The notes beneath the pieces are model-generated. The model was not told where the DNA came from. It did no database searches and saw nothing but the letters and a program-made list of their open reading frames with translations. From the NCBI RefSeq assembly GCF_014652635.1, contig NZ_BMZE01000001.1, forward strand, positions 1,250,051 to 1,314,050: DNA of 64,000 nucleotides, in the 5' to 3' direction. Below, in pieces: positions 42,370 through 51,737 of the stretch. Within the stretch, counting starts at the first letter, position 1, and every line of letters starts with the position of its first letter. The stretch is from Devosia pacifica (GTDB lineage: Bacteria; Pseudomonadota; Alphaproteobacteria; Rhizobiales; Devosiaceae). The position numbers and the translations under genes are program-made.

Positions 42370-43419
42370 TCAAGCCAGCCATCGCTCGAGATTGGAACGC
42401 ACGAAGGCATCATCGTTGAGTTCTGGGTAGTCGCGGTAGATTCGATCCAGTTCCTCCATCTGACCCGGCCCCATTGTCTCATCGGGATTGAGGCACCAGG
42501 TGCCTTCGAGGAGGCCTTGGCGGCGGAGGACTTCGTGGATGGCGGCGATGCAGCCGCGAAAGTCGTTGGCGACATCGAACAGCACACCATTTGCATCCGT
42601 CGTACGGGCATCAAGCTCGAGCCACTGGCCAACCGTACGCTCTTGTGTGCGATTATGGACATCGTCGAGCAGTTCCACTGCCTTGCTGGTCCACACCGCC
42701 CAGTGGCCGAGAAGCCCGCCACGGATGCGCACGGTGACTGGTGTGCCGTTGCGCTTGAAGGTAAACGGTGTCAGCAGATCGGCGACGATATGGTCGTCAT
42801 TGCCCGTGTAAAGGGTAATGCGGTTGTCCGCTTCGGCCTCTATGACGGCGCGAATGACGTCTAGCGTTCGATAGCGATGGAATGGCGCCATCTTGATGGC
42901 AATGACGTTTTCGATCTCTGCAAAGCGGCGCCAGAACGAGAATGGCAGCACCTGGCCGCCAACCGAGACCTGAAGGTAAAAACCGATGACCGGCATGACT
43001 TCGGCGACGGCCCGGCAGTGCGCGATCAACGCGTCTTCATTCAAATCGCTTCGCCCGGCGAGGCTGAGGAGCACTGCGTGATACCCAAGGCTTTTGGCAA
43101 GACGGGCTTCCTCGACAGCCTGGTCCGTCGGGCCCACCGCCCCGGCCACCATGAATGGCTCGCTCTCATGCCGGCTGGCTTCTTCCGCCGCCAGTCGGAG
43201 GACCGGCTCGAACAGGCCGTGGTCCCTGATCTCGAACTGGGTGGTGTGGACGCCGACGGCAATGCCGATGGAGCCGGCATCGAGGTAGTACCGCGATAGA
43301 GCCCGCTGTCGACGCTCATCCAGCTTCCGGTCTGCATCAAGAGCCAAGGGATGCGCGGGGATGACGCCGCCCTGTCGGAGCGCAGCGAGAGGCTTTTCGG
43401 GAAGGTCTTTGATGAGCAT
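42370..43419 (-). CDS. Dihydrodipicolinate synthase-family lyase
   Basis: A 349-residue class I aldolase-fold protein. The Schiff-base lysine is in NVIAIKMAPFHRYRTLDV near residue 187, and the catalytic Tyr region reads VIGFYLQVSVGG. The ordinary family length is about 300, and the extra 50 residues at the C-terminus include a Cys/Trp-containing loop (EGTWCLNPDETMGPGQ). It is the last gene of the Tct operon. Family members cleave or dehydrate 2-keto-3-deoxy sugar acids, which fits the enolase-type dehydratase encoded upstream. Confidence 0.86.
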   Translation of the reverse strand: MLIKDLPEKPLAALRQGGVIPAHPLALDADRKLDERRQRALSRYYLDAGSIGIAVGVHTTQFEIRDHGLFEPVLRLAAEEASRHESEPFMVAGAVGPTDQAVEEARLAKSLGYHAVLLSLAGRSDLNEDALIAHCRAVAEVMPVIGFYLQVSVGGQVLPFSFWRRFAEIENVIAIKMAPFHRYRTLDVIRAVIEAEADNRITLYTGNDDHIVADLLTPFTFKRNGTPVTVRIRGGLLGHWAVWTSKAVELLDDVHNRTQERTVGQWLELDARTTDANGVLFDVANDFRGCIAAIHEVLRRQGLLEGTWCLNPDETMGPGQMEELDRIYRDYPELNDDAFVRSNLERWLA

Positions 43420-43433
43420 GGATACCGTGTCCG

Positions 43434-44153
43434 TCAGGGGGTGAGAGCTTTCGTGCCGGGAGGGGCGTCCGGCGCATCGGGGCGCAGATAGCCGAGCACG
43501 ACATCGATGACGTGCTGCCGCCGTTGGGCGAGGATTTCAGGTGTGCGGGGGAGGTCGAAGATCGCCGAAAGGGTCGGGCGGTTGGCGATGAAGAAGTAGC
43601 AGATGCTGGCGATCGAAATGTAAAGTTGCACTGCGTCCACATCGGGGCGGAAGCGCCCATCGCGGCAGCCTTTGTCGAGGATTTCCCTGATGGTCCCCAC
43701 CAGGGGACTGTTGAGATCTCGCGCCGCTGCCGAATGCTCCACATGGACGCCGCCATGCAGGTTCTCGTCGTTGATCAACGAGATGAACTCGGGATGGGCG
43801 CTGACATAGTCGAATGAAAAGCCAATCAGCGCGCGCATCGCGTCGACCGGGTCCTGATGGCTGAGATCAAGCTGGCGTTCTGCTTCGCGGATATTCGCGT
43901 AGTTCTTCTCTAAGGCAGCGCTGAAGAGGCCATCCTTGCTGGAGAAATAGTGGTAGATCATGGCCTTGTTGCAGCCGGCCCGCTTGGCTACCGCGTCCAT
44001 GCGCGCGCCTTGCAGTCCTTTTTCGGCGAATTCGGCCAATCCCGCAGCGAGAATGTTGGCGCGTGTCGCTTCCGCGTCGCGCGTCGCCTTGGCCTGCGCA
44101 GAGGCGGCAGGCCCGGCGGACCTTCTTGCGGCACTACGTCTAGTAGGCACCAT
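43434..44153 (-). CDS. TetR-family regulator inside the sugar-acid operon
   Basis: A 239-residue regulator with a basic, Ala-rich N-terminal extension of about 28 residues. The helix-turn-helix reads MDAVAKRAGCNKAMIYHYFS (about 52-71), and the C-terminal region matches TetR_C domains with conserved HPEFISLINDENLHGG. Its start overlaps the stop of the upstream dehydrogenase gene by 14 bases, so it is co-transcribed and probably autoregulates the whole operon through the inverted repeat upstream of tctC. Confidence 0.9.
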   Translation of the reverse strand: MVPTRRSAARRSAGPAASAQAKATRDAEATRANILAAGLAEFAEKGLQGARMDAVAKRAGCNKAMIYHYFSSKDGLFSAALEKNYANIREAERQLDLSHQDPVDAMRALIGFSFDYVSAHPEFISLINDENLHGGVHVEHSAAARDLNSPLVGTIREILDKGCRDGRFRPDVDAVQLYISIASICYFFIANRPTLSAIFDLPRTPEILAQRRQHVIDVVLGYLRPDAPDAPPGTKALTP

Positions 44154-45168
44154 CGCGTACCTCGAAATGCGTCGGCTTTTCGAGCGAACGGCCCCCCCGG
44201 TTTATCCAGTCGGCAGTCCAATTAACCAGTTGCGGCAACGGGGTCCGCGGGTAGCCGAACAGCTGCTGCTGCAGGCTGGTGTTGACGATCCATGCCCTGT
44301 CTTGCTCGGTGCCTTCAAATTCAGGGTCTTTGCCAAAGAACTCTCCGAACTGCTTGGCCATTGAGCGGACGCTGGCGAGTTCCGGGCCTGACAGGTTCAG
44401 GACGAACGGCGGATTATCGGCATGCAGCAGCGAGCGCAGGGCCACCTCATTGGCATCGCCTTGCCAGATGACGTTGCAATGTCCGTTGCCGAGCGGAACA
44501 GGCCGGCCAGCTTGCACCGCCGAACCGATATCGTGCAGCACGCCGTAACGCATATCGATTGCATAGGAGAGCCTGATGATCGAGGTCTTGGTGCCGTGCA
44601 CCTTGGCAAAGTGCTCGAACATCCTTTCGCGCCCGACGCAGGAATTCGCGTATTCGCCTGGTGGATCAAGCGGCGTCTGCTCCGTTGCACCGCCGTGAAG
44701 GACGTTAACGAACGGATACACGCAAGCGGTGGAGAAAACCGCGATGCGCGAGTTGCGGAATGCTTGCGCCACGAGTGCGGGACAGTGGACGTTCATCGCC
44801 CAGGTGAGGGCTTCGTTGCCGCTCGAGCCGAACTTGCGGCCCGCCATAAAGACGGCGTTGGCGGTCTTTTCCAGCGTGTCGACGCTTTCTGCATCAAGCA
44901 GATCGCACTGCACCGTCTCAATGCCCCAGCTCTCAAGCTTTTCGCGAAGGCCTGGCTCCGAGAAGCGTGCGATGCCGATGATGCGCTTGTTCGGCGCGGC
45001 CCGTTTGGCCATGCGCGCCATGGTTGGCCCCATCTTGCCGCCGACGCCGAGGAAGGAGATGTCGCCCTCAAGCTCACCGAGTTCAGCGATCAGAGCATCG
45101 CTCGGGCGGGACAGCAGCTCCTCGAGGTCTTCTTCGGTGGCAATGCTGGCAGAAAGGGCCGTGTTCAT
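44140..45168 (-). CDS. NAD-dependent epimerase/dehydratase-like protein
   Basis: A 342-residue short-chain dehydrogenase/reductase of the extended type. The nucleotide site reads ISFLGVGGKMGPTMARMAKR, a variant of G-x-x-G-x-x-G placed at residue 36, and AVFSTACVYPF carries the usual Ser/Thr before the catalytic region; the Y-x-x-x-K pair is replaced by a segment around YANSCVGRERMFE, so the active site looks atypical. It belongs to the Tct operon and probably modifies a sugar acid, with epimerase or dehydrogenase chemistry undecided. Confidence 0.8.
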   Translation of the reverse strand: MNTALSASIATEEDLEELLSRPSDALIAELGELEGDISFLGVGGKMGPTMARMAKRAAPNKRIIGIARFSEPGLREKLESWGIETVQCDLLDAESVDTLEKTANAVFMAGRKFGSSGNEALTWAMNVHCPALVAQAFRNSRIAVFSTACVYPFVNVLHGGATEQTPLDPPGEYANSCVGRERMFEHFAKVHGTKTSIIRLSYAIDMRYGVLHDIGSAVQAGRPVPLGNGHCNVIWQGDANEVALRSLLHADNPPFVLNLSGPELASVRSMAKQFGEFFGKDPEFEGTEQDRAWIVNTSLQQQLFGYPRTPLPQLVNWTADWINRGGRSLEKPTHFEVRDGAY

Positions 45169-45195
45169 GGCAAAGTCTCCTAGATAGTTTCGGGC

Positions 45196-46647
45196 TCAGT
45201 CGGCCTGAAGGTCGGCGGCTGACCACTGGTCCGCTGGCGTTAGAGCGGACATGTCGGGCGTTACCGCAAATCCAAGGCCCGGAATGTGGGTGGACTCGAT
45301 CGCAATCCGGCCCGAAGCGATATGCAGATGCGTGGCGCTCTGGTGGCGCCGGTAAAGGTCCGGGTGCCGCTGCACTGCCGCCTCTGACTGCTCCGGCGTC
45401 AAATGGTCAAGCCCATGAAAATAGTGGTGGCCGTTCCGCTCGACATGGGCGATGCCAAGCGCTGCGACAACGGCCAGGTCGGATTGCAGCGACACGACAG
45501 GCAGGCAGGTGAGATCTTCTGCCGATTGAAAGAAGTGTCCCTCGATGCCTGCCCGGCGGTTATGCAGGTCAACCAGCATGGCGTTGAGAAGCGAGCGCAC
45601 GACGCCCTTGCAGTTCTTGTGGCTAACCCCGCGATACCCCAGATCGATGGCCTCGCGATACGCTGATGTCCATCCGTCAGCCTCGTCGATCAGAAGCGGC
45701 TTGCCGATTGTGGCAGCGTCGGTTTGGTCGAGAGGGGCGCTCAGTGCAACAGACCGCTCGAGCGGTTGCTCGATAAAAAGCGTGTTGTCGTAGAAGTCGG
45801 ACAGCTGACTGTCGCTGCGAATAGCCTCTACAAGGTCCGCCAATTCACCCAAGGCCTTGTACTGCTCATTGCCATCGAGGGTTATTCGAACGGGCCGGTC
45901 CAGCTTGCGCAGGCAGCCGGCGATACGGCGCAGCCGCTCGAGATCATTGTTCGTGTCTCCGCCGACCTTGACCTTGAGGTACGCGAGTTCATCAACCTGC
46001 AAATAGTCAGACAGAGTGATCGGCAGGCCATCGTTGGGCCCTATGCCCTCTGGCAGATCCTCCTCGTCAATGGGATCGACCAGCCCCACCGTGTGGCGAA
46101 GTGCCAGCGAAGACAGCGGTTGGGACGGCAAGGTCTCGCGAAGGCTGGCGCCTTTCAATTCTGGAAAGATCGAGGCCGGGTCAAGGCCCAGGACATCACC
46201 TGTGGCCAGCGCGTGAAACGGCTGCCCAGTGCCTCGTCCAATTGCATCAAGCATGGCTCTTTCGATCATCGACACGCCAAACGAGGCGCCCAGGTAGTTG
46301 AAGCCAGCAGCGATGGCCCGCCGATGCACTTCCGCATCGAGCACCTGCCACATGTCGAAAAAGCTGCACTGCGGTTGGTCGAGGGCGACTGCCAGAGCCT
46401 GCTCGATCACCCAGATGAGATCCGTGACGTTGTCGGCAGCGCTTTTCTCGGGCCGCTTGTCGAACCATTTGTAGGCCAAAAGATCTGATGACCAGCCGCG
46501 CGACATCTTGCCATCGACGCTGACCTCGAGTTCGAGCGTTGCGCTCGCCGCTGAAGTCATGGTGACGACGCCAAAGCGGAAAGGCAGCCGGGTCCGCACT
46601 GTCGAGATTCCGAGACTGCCCGAGGCAATCTTGATCATAGTGCTCAT
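45196..46647 (-). CDS. Enolase-superfamily (mandelate racemase-like) enzyme
   Basis: A 483-residue protein starting at ATG 46647 after GGAGGGCAGCGCC. The capping domain is followed by a barrel with catalytic and metal residues in order: K-x-K in ELAYLKVKVGGD, Asp in RITLDGNEQY, Glu in NTLFIEQPL, Asp/Glu in PLLIDEADGW, and Lys in GVSHKNCKGV. Superfamily members abstract a proton next to a carboxylate, commonly dehydrating sugar acids. It is about 80 residues longer than typical. Its start overlaps the preceding isomerase gene by four bases. Confidence 0.87.
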   Translation of the reverse strand: MSTMIKIASGSLGISTVRTRLPFRFGVVTMTSAASATLELEVSVDGKMSRGWSSDLLAYKWFDKRPEKSAADNVTDLIWVIEQALAVALDQPQCSFFDMWQVLDAEVHRRAIAAGFNYLGASFGVSMIERAMLDAIGRGTGQPFHALATGDVLGLDPASIFPELKGASLRETLPSQPLSSLALRHTVGLVDPIDEEDLPEGIGPNDGLPITLSDYLQVDELAYLKVKVGGDTNNDLERLRRIAGCLRKLDRPVRITLDGNEQYKALGELADLVEAIRSDSQLSDFYDNTLFIEQPLERSVALSAPLDQTDAATIGKPLLIDEADGWTSAYREAIDLGYRGVSHKNCKGVVRSLLNAMLVDLHNRRAGIEGHFFQSAEDLTCLPVVSLQSDLAVVAALGIAHVERNGHHYFHGLDHLTPEQSEAAVQRHPDLYRRHQSATHLHIASGRIAIESTHIPGLGFAVTPDMSALTPADQWSAADLQAD

Positions 46648-47483
46648 GGCGCTGCCCTCCCGGCGTCTTCTAACCCCCGCAAATAGCCAGCTGCGCATGC
46701 GGCTGCCGCAACGCCAGACGGCTCATACTTGAACGGTTCGATGCCGACATAGCCCGAATAGCGATGCTCCTGGAGCGTTGCCAGGATGTCGGCGAAGTTC
46801 CTGTCGCCCTGACCCGGCGCTTGGGAATTGGTGTCGTTGAAGTGGATGTGCGCAATTCGTCCTGTGCCAAGCCACTGGTCGAGCACCGTCTCGGGCGCCT
46901 GCGCCTCGCCGTTCCACGCAGCCAGGGTATCCAGCATCGTAGCGAGCCCGGCTGATCCTGCCTCTTCGATGAGCTTTACCGCTTCTGCCACCGTATTCAC
47001 GAAATCGGTCAGGTGCGGGGCAAGCGGCTCGATGCAATATGTAGCGTCGGCCTCGACGCAGAGTTCGCCGGCAGTATGAAGATGTTCGAGGGCCGTGTCT
47101 CTCGCATGTTCGGGCGAGCTGGCATCCGAGAGCATGCGTTGCTGGGGCGAGCCGTGGATCAGAACCTTGCCGCCCAAATCCGCGCAAAGGTCGATGAGCG
47201 CTTCGATGTGGCTGCGCGTCCGGCGAACGGTCTCTGGATCGTCGGACGTCAAGGAGAGGCCCGAAGGGGTCAGGAACAACCAGTGTAGTCCGGTAATCGA
47301 GAGCCCATGATCCTCGGCGGTTTGCCTCAGCGTCTGGCGGTCGGACGACGAAATCGTCGCTGGGTCTTCCGAAAGGGTGAAGGGTGCAACCTCAAGGCCA
47401 TCATAGCCGAGCGCAGCGGCGAGCCGGCATTGCTCTCGAAAATCATGGTCACGAAGGACCTCGTTGCACAGGGTCAGTTTCAC
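46644..47483 (-). CDS. Sugar isomerase/epimerase-like TIM-barrel protein
   Basis: A 279-residue xylose isomerase-like protein. The frame runs far upstream, but the family-typical start VKLTLCNEVLRDHDFREQ begins at GTG 47483, which has GGGAGGA upstream and overlaps the tctB stop (GTGA). Metal-site candidates are in CIEPLAPHLTDFVN, MLDTLAAW, HIHFNDTNSQ and VGIEPFKYE, as in hexulose epimerases. It probably isomerises the sugar acid or its precursor before the enolase-type step. Confidence 0.85.
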   Translation of the reverse strand: MKLTLCNEVLRDHDFREQCRLAAALGYDGLEVAPFTLSEDPATISSSDRQTLRQTAEDHGLSITGLHWLFLTPSGLSLTSDDPETVRRTRSHIEALIDLCADLGGKVLIHGSPQQRMLSDASSPEHARDTALEHLHTAGELCVEADATYCIEPLAPHLTDFVNTVAEAVKLIEEAGSAGLATMLDTLAAWNGEAQAPETVLDQWLGTGRIAHIHFNDTNSQAPGQGDRNFADILATLQEHRYSGYVGIEPFKYEPSGVAAAACAAGYLRGLEDAGRAAP

Positions 47484-48010
47484 CACCAGCGTCCTCCCGG
47501 AAGCCGAACGAGGAAGATGTCGGTGAACACGAAGTGCAAGGTGAAGGCCCCGGCAATCGCAAGAACGGCTGCGCCGAGAAGCACTTGTAAGAGCGACAGT
47601 TGCCGTTCTGGGGCGATCAATTCGGCGCCGACCGTGAACGCAAAGATGAATGCAGCTGTGACCGGCACGAAGGGGAAGTGCCCGAACAGCAGCAGGCCGT
47701 ATGTCAGGACTGCTGCCAAGGTCAAAACAGTGCGCACGACGCTGCCGCGATTCCACTGCGTGATCGTGACGCCGGTACCAATCTGCGAGGTTGCGGTGCG
47801 CCCGGAAAGAGCGCGCAGCAACAGGGCGGCGCCGAGGATCAGCAGGACGACGCTGACGAAACCGGGAGTCAATCCCGGCACGGTGAATGGGTCGGCATTA
47901 CGCTCCTCGAAGCGCGGCATCCGAAGCGATTCCACCAGGGCGCCGGCACCGAGGATGGTGATGAAAAGCCCGCATGCCAAGTCAGTCCGGGCGACAGGAA
48001 GACGGCTCAT
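47480..48010 (-). CDS. Tripartite tricarboxylate transporter small membrane subunit TctB
   Basis: A 176-residue inner-membrane protein with four hydrophobic segments (residues about 10-28, 48-68, 90-132 split by a short turn, and 145-165). Length and topology match TctB, with the usual R-x-D-L-x-x-G-L start (RTDLACGLFITILGAGALVE). It lies 84 bases after tctA and overlaps the next gene by four bases. It assists TctA in solute uptake driven by an ion gradient. Confidence 0.88.
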   Translation of the reverse strand: MSRLPVARTDLACGLFITILGAGALVESLRMPRFEERNADPFTVPGLTPGFVSVVLLILGAALLLRALSGRTATSQIGTGVTITQWNRGSVVRTVLTLAAVLTYGLLLFGHFPFVPVTAAFIFAFTVGAELIAPERQLSLLQVLLGAAVLAIAGAFTLHFVFTDIFLVRLPGGRWW

Positions 48011-48094
48011 GCTGCACCTCCGGCATGGATTGCAGGACGTCCAGACGCCAGAGGCGTCAGCCCGGTAAGGAAGGGCATTTGGAAAGATAACTGC

Positions 48095-49621
48095 TCAGCC
48101 ATCAGACCCTCTTCGAGACAACATGGCCTTCGTCCGGTTCGCGAACCAGCGCCGCACCGGCGGCAGGCCGGAGATCAGCATTACGAGGACAATGCAGGCA
48201 AGGACTGCGCTAATTGGGCGGGAGACGAACCCCAACAGGTTCCCTTCTGTCAGCGAGAGGCTTCTGCGCAAATTGGCGTCGAGGATTGGCCCAAGGACCA
48301 CGCCGAGGATCATCGGTGCGACCGGGAAGCCAGTTTCACGCATGAGAAAGCCGATCAATCCGAATGCGATCATCACCTGCACATCGAACAGCCGCCCGGC
48401 GATGGCAAAAGAGCCGACGACGCAGAGCGTGAAAATCATCGCCATCAGCCATTCGCGGCGAACGCGCAGGACGTATAGCAGGGGACGCGTCAGGGTCAGG
48501 CCTAGGACAAGAATGCCCACGCTGCCCCAGAACACCATTGCGACAATGCTGTAGAAGAAGTCAGGCTGCTGGATCATGATCAGCGGGCCGGGGCGGAGGC
48601 CGTGGATCACCATGGCGGCAAGCAACACGGCTGCCGGTGCAGAGCCGGGAATGGCCAACGTCAGAACCGGGATGAGGGCACCCGGCACGGCTGAACTGTT
48701 GCCGGTTTCAGCGGCGAGAAGGCCCTCGACCGAGCCTTTGCCGAACTCTTCGGGCTTCTTGCTGGCGCGGCGAGCAGCGGCGTAGGACACCCATGCTCCC
48801 ATATCTTCGCCAACGCCAGGAACAACGCCCATGAAGGTGCCGATGAGGCCTGAGCGAAGCCAGGTGACAGCATAACGCAGCGAGGAGAATGCGGCGGCGA
48901 TGACGCCGCTGACCTTGGCCTTGATCGGTGCGGTCGCCTCTTGGCGCATCACCGAGAAAACCTCGGCGCAACCGAAAGCGCCGACCAGCACCGGCAGAAG
49001 GCTCAGTCCGCCCGCGAGATTTGGGTCTCCATAGGAAAAGCGTGCATAGGCGTGCATGCTCTCCTGCCCGACCATTGAGATCAGCAGACCAAAAAAGCCG
49101 GCGATCCAGCCTTTGAGCACATCGTCCATCGAGGTGAGTTGCCCACAAAGGGCGACACCGAACACCGCGAGCCAGAAGAACTCGAAGGAGGTAAACTTGA
49201 GGGCGAATTCCGCGAGCCAGGGCGAAATGACTGCCAAAGCCACCATGCCCACCATCGTGCCGAGAAACGAGCCGGTGGTCGCAATCGCCATGGCCTCGCC
49301 GGCGCGTCCGCTTCGCGCCAGCGGAAAGCCTTCGATCGCGGTCGCCGCATTGGCTGGCGTGCCTGGAATATTGAGAAGGATCGCCGATCGGCTGCCGCCG
49401 TAGATGGCGCCGATATACATGCAAACGAGAACGAGAATAGCCTCGTTCGGATTCATCGAGAATGTCAGCGTGGTCAGCAAGGCCACGCCCAGAGTTGCCG
49501 TGAGGCCCGGGATCATGCCGACAATAATGCCGAGCAGCGTGGCCCACAGAACACTGAAGATCTGCGCGGAAAAGCCAATTTCGGCAATGGAGGCAAGCAG
49601 CCGTGTGAGGCTATCCATCAT
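48095..49621 (-). CDS. Tripartite tricarboxylate transporter large membrane subunit TctA
   Basis: A 508-residue integral membrane protein with about 11-12 helices. Family motifs are MIPGLTATLGVALLTTLTFS, YGGSRSAILLNIPGTPANAA, the repeated VVPGVGEDMGAWVSYAAARR and GLRPGPLIMIQQPDFFYSIV. It is the main translocation subunit for the solute delivered by TctC. It is followed by tctB and preceded by tctC at 86 bases. Confidence 0.94.
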   Translation of the reverse strand: MMDSLTRLLASIAEIGFSAQIFSVLWATLLGIIVGMIPGLTATLGVALLTTLTFSMNPNEAILVLVCMYIGAIYGGSRSAILLNIPGTPANAATAIEGFPLARSGRAGEAMAIATTGSFLGTMVGMVALAVISPWLAEFALKFTSFEFFWLAVFGVALCGQLTSMDDVLKGWIAGFFGLLISMVGQESMHAYARFSYGDPNLAGGLSLLPVLVGAFGCAEVFSVMRQEATAPIKAKVSGVIAAAFSSLRYAVTWLRSGLIGTFMGVVPGVGEDMGAWVSYAAARRASKKPEEFGKGSVEGLLAAETGNSSAVPGALIPVLTLAIPGSAPAAVLLAAMVIHGLRPGPLIMIQQPDFFYSIVAMVFWGSVGILVLGLTLTRPLLYVLRVRREWLMAMIFTLCVVGSFAIAGRLFDVQVMIAFGLIGFLMRETGFPVAPMILGVVLGPILDANLRRSLSLTEGNLLGFVSRPISAVLACIVLVMLISGLPPVRRWFANRTKAMLSRRGSDG

Positions 49622-49706
49622 GAAGTCTCGAAATCAGGAAAGAAGCGCCTGGATGCGGGCTTCAGCGCGACGCCCGATGGCGCCGTGCTGAAGTTTGGGA
49701 GGCGGT

Positions 49707-50714
49707 TTAGGGGCGCGGAATGCCGAATTCGGACGGATCGTTCGGAGCCGCACCGCCCTCATATTGCTGCCAGGCGTTAATGCTGAGATACGGCATCGCA
49801 GCCTCTACGGCTTCTTCGCCATAGCTCGGGCTGAACAGCGAGCCGCGCTCTGAGGCAAATGTCTTCAAAGCTTCGGAGTTCGAGATCTGCTCTTCCCAGA
49901 TCTGATCGAGGCTCGACAGCACTTCCTCCGGCGCATCTGCAGGAACGAAAAGGCCGAAATAGTTCGGGGCGACAGCAGCGTCCGGCAGGAAGTCGGTGAT
50001 CGCGGGGATCGTGCCATATCCTTCCAGTTCGAGCGGCTGTTGCGCCATGACGGCCAGCGGACGCAGGCGCCCGGCGCGGATCATGTCGACTTGTTCGACG
50101 GCGGTCTGAGCCGTCATCTGGGTTTCGCCAGCAACGGTCGAAGTGACTGCAGGATTGCCGCCATCATAGACCACTTGCTTGTAATCGATGTCGGCGGCGC
50201 TCTCGATCGCCTGCATGCTGACCGCCGTCGCGGAAGTCAGGCCGGCCGAGCCGACCGTGATCGCGTCGCCGCCGTCCTGAAGGTCTTCCAGCAGGTCGTT
50301 GAAGTCTTCCCAGTCGCTGTCAGCCGAGACCGATATCAGTGACGGCTGCGCGACATGCAGATAGAGGCGCCAGTCTTCCAGCGGCACATCGAGCGTGCCG
50401 AGAACCGGATACGTTCCAAGGTCGATCGCAGCGCCGGCGGCAATCATCATCCCATCATGCGGCGCCTCCCAGACCGAGCGCGTGCCGACGGACCCTGAAG
50501 CTCCGGGCTGGTTGAGCACGACAAATGTCTGGCCCAGTGCTTCTGAAAGCTCTTCGGCGACGACGCGTGTGACGGTGTCTGTGGAGCCGCCGGCGGCCCA
50601 CGGAACGACAATGGTCACGGGTTCGCTCGGCGCCCACTCCTGAGCAGTAGCATCCTGTGCCATCGCAGGCGCCAGCGCAGTGGCGCAGAGCGCGAGAACC
50701 AATACGGATTTCAT
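49707..50714 (-). CDS. Tripartite tricarboxylate transporter binding protein TctC (Bug family)
   Basis: A 335-residue periplasmic protein. Signal peptide MKSVLVLALCATALAPAMAQ, then the Bug fold: VTIVVPWAAGGSTDTVTRVV, VVLNQPGASGSVGTRSVWEA and LRPLAVMAQQPLELEGYGTI. ATG 50714 has GGAGGG nine bases upstream; two TTG codons before it are not needed. It captures a carboxylate-bearing substrate; the downstream enzymes suggest a sugar acid instead of citrate. It is the first gene of the eight-gene operon. Confidence 0.94.
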   Translation of the reverse strand: MKSVLVLALCATALAPAMAQDATAQEWAPSEPVTIVVPWAAGGSTDTVTRVVAEELSEALGQTFVVLNQPGASGSVGTRSVWEAPHDGMMIAAGAAIDLGTYPVLGTLDVPLEDWRLYLHVAQPSLISVSADSDWEDFNDLLEDLQDGGDAITVGSAGLTSATAVSMQAIESAADIDYKQVVYDGGNPAVTSTVAGETQMTAQTAVEQVDMIRAGRLRPLAVMAQQPLELEGYGTIPAITDFLPDAAVAPNYFGLFVPADAPEEVLSSLDQIWEEQISNSEALKTFASERGSLFSPSYGEEAVEAAMPYLSINAWQQYEGGAAPNDPSEFGIPRP

Positions 50715-50731
50715 CAACAATTCCCTCCTTA

Positions 50732-50753
50732 ACTAACCAGTTGGATAGTTAGT
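50732..50753. promoter_or_regulatory. Inverted repeat upstream of the tctC operon
   Basis: ACTAAC (50732-50737) and GTTAGT (50748-50753) form exact six-base arms around a ten-base spacer, 18 bases upstream of the tctC start codon. It overlaps the expected 5' leader and is a good candidate operator for the TetR protein encoded within the operon. Confidence 0.55.
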
Positions 50754-50802
50754 CAAGGTTACGGTCGGACTGTCAAGGTGTATCGGCATCCTTGTGCCCT
50801 CG

Positions 50803-51130
50803 GGCGACCCAGTTCCGGTGCTAGCATCAGGCGAAATGCGTCGCTTCAGAGCGACTAAGAATCATTGTCACCCATGCGGCTGCATCGCAGCGTCGTGGCA
50901 TCAAGATCACCTGTTCATCGAGAAATTATACATTGGCCCGGAACATCAGGGGGCGCGGTATTGGCGCAATTGTGCTGAGAGCAAAGACGAGCCTTGCTGC
51001 CGAAAGAGGTCTGCGGACGAAGCTTTAGCGTCAAGACATCCAACCCAGCTGACCGGTTTACAAGCGAGAGGGCTTCACTCTGGAACCGAAACAGTCTGAG
51101 CGCCGTCGCTTCTCTAAGGGCGTCGCCTGA
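50803..51130 (+). pseudogene. GNAT acetyltransferase pseudogene
   Basis: Three consecutive frames together spell a GNAT C-terminal half: DHLFIEKLYIGPEHQG (50905-50952), then RGIGAIVLRAKTSLAAERGL (50954-51013), then SVKTSNPADRF, then YKREGFTLEPKQSERRRFSK before a TGA at 51128. Each change of frame coincides with a one-base insertion or deletion in a homopolymer (G5 near 50950, T3 near 51025, T3 near 51058). The acetyl-CoA loop Q-G-x-G-I-G is recognisable. The N-terminal third is not clear. Confidence 0.7.
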
Positions 51131-51737
51131 CGTCGCGCTGCGGTCGATCTCGGAGGTTACGGCGATGTCTGCTTCATAAGAGGCGATTAACCCCTTCTGA
51201 CTAGCGGAATGGGACACGCTGATCTGCCTAGGCCCGGACGACAGCTATGCGCCCCCTTTCCGACGTTGAGACCGGATTTCGATTTCCGAAACCTGCCGTT
51301 CCCCTTTGGCCGTCACAACGCCTAGAACGGACAGTCCGCTTTGTGAGCCGATAGCCACCAAAGCGGGCCGCCGACTGGGAGCCCTCAATTTACCAGTTGA
51401 AACGCGAGCAGCTTTCAGCAGCCATACATGGAGTGCTGATCCACCAAAGCTGGACCCTTCGATATGGCGTTGAACCAGGTGACGACAGGTTAGCGGCGGG
51501 TGCGTAAGTTTCCGACGACACGATTGCGGTGACGGGCGGCGCCATGCCGAGTTCGATCTCGAGCCTCGGAATGTCGAGAAGGTTGAACTTTATGAATTCC
51601 CGCCCATCCGGTTCGACATTGCTGCGGGGGGCAGAGAAGGGATTCGTCAAACGCCCCGTGGTGGACATGCCACTCTCAAGAACGCCGGAAAAGTGGACAT
51701 TCGTTTGCGTCCCCAAGGTCATGGGCAACATTAAAGC
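51131..51737. other. 600-base spacer between GNAT relic and TPR regulator
   Basis: A minus-strand frame of 113 codons (51390-51731) contains EFIKFNLLDIPRLEIELGMA and might be a real or decayed gene, but no family or ribosome site is evident. The rest shows nothing recognisable. Confidence 0.3.

Noticed and set aside
46644..47756. 370-codon version of the second TIM-barrel isomerase
   Set aside because: The extra 91 residues are Arg/Ser-rich shadow of tctB; GTG 47483 has a strong ribosome site and matches the family start.
50915..51217. 100-codon minus-strand frame upstream of tctC
   Set aside because: The opposite strand carries a recognisable GNAT relic, so this is its shadow.
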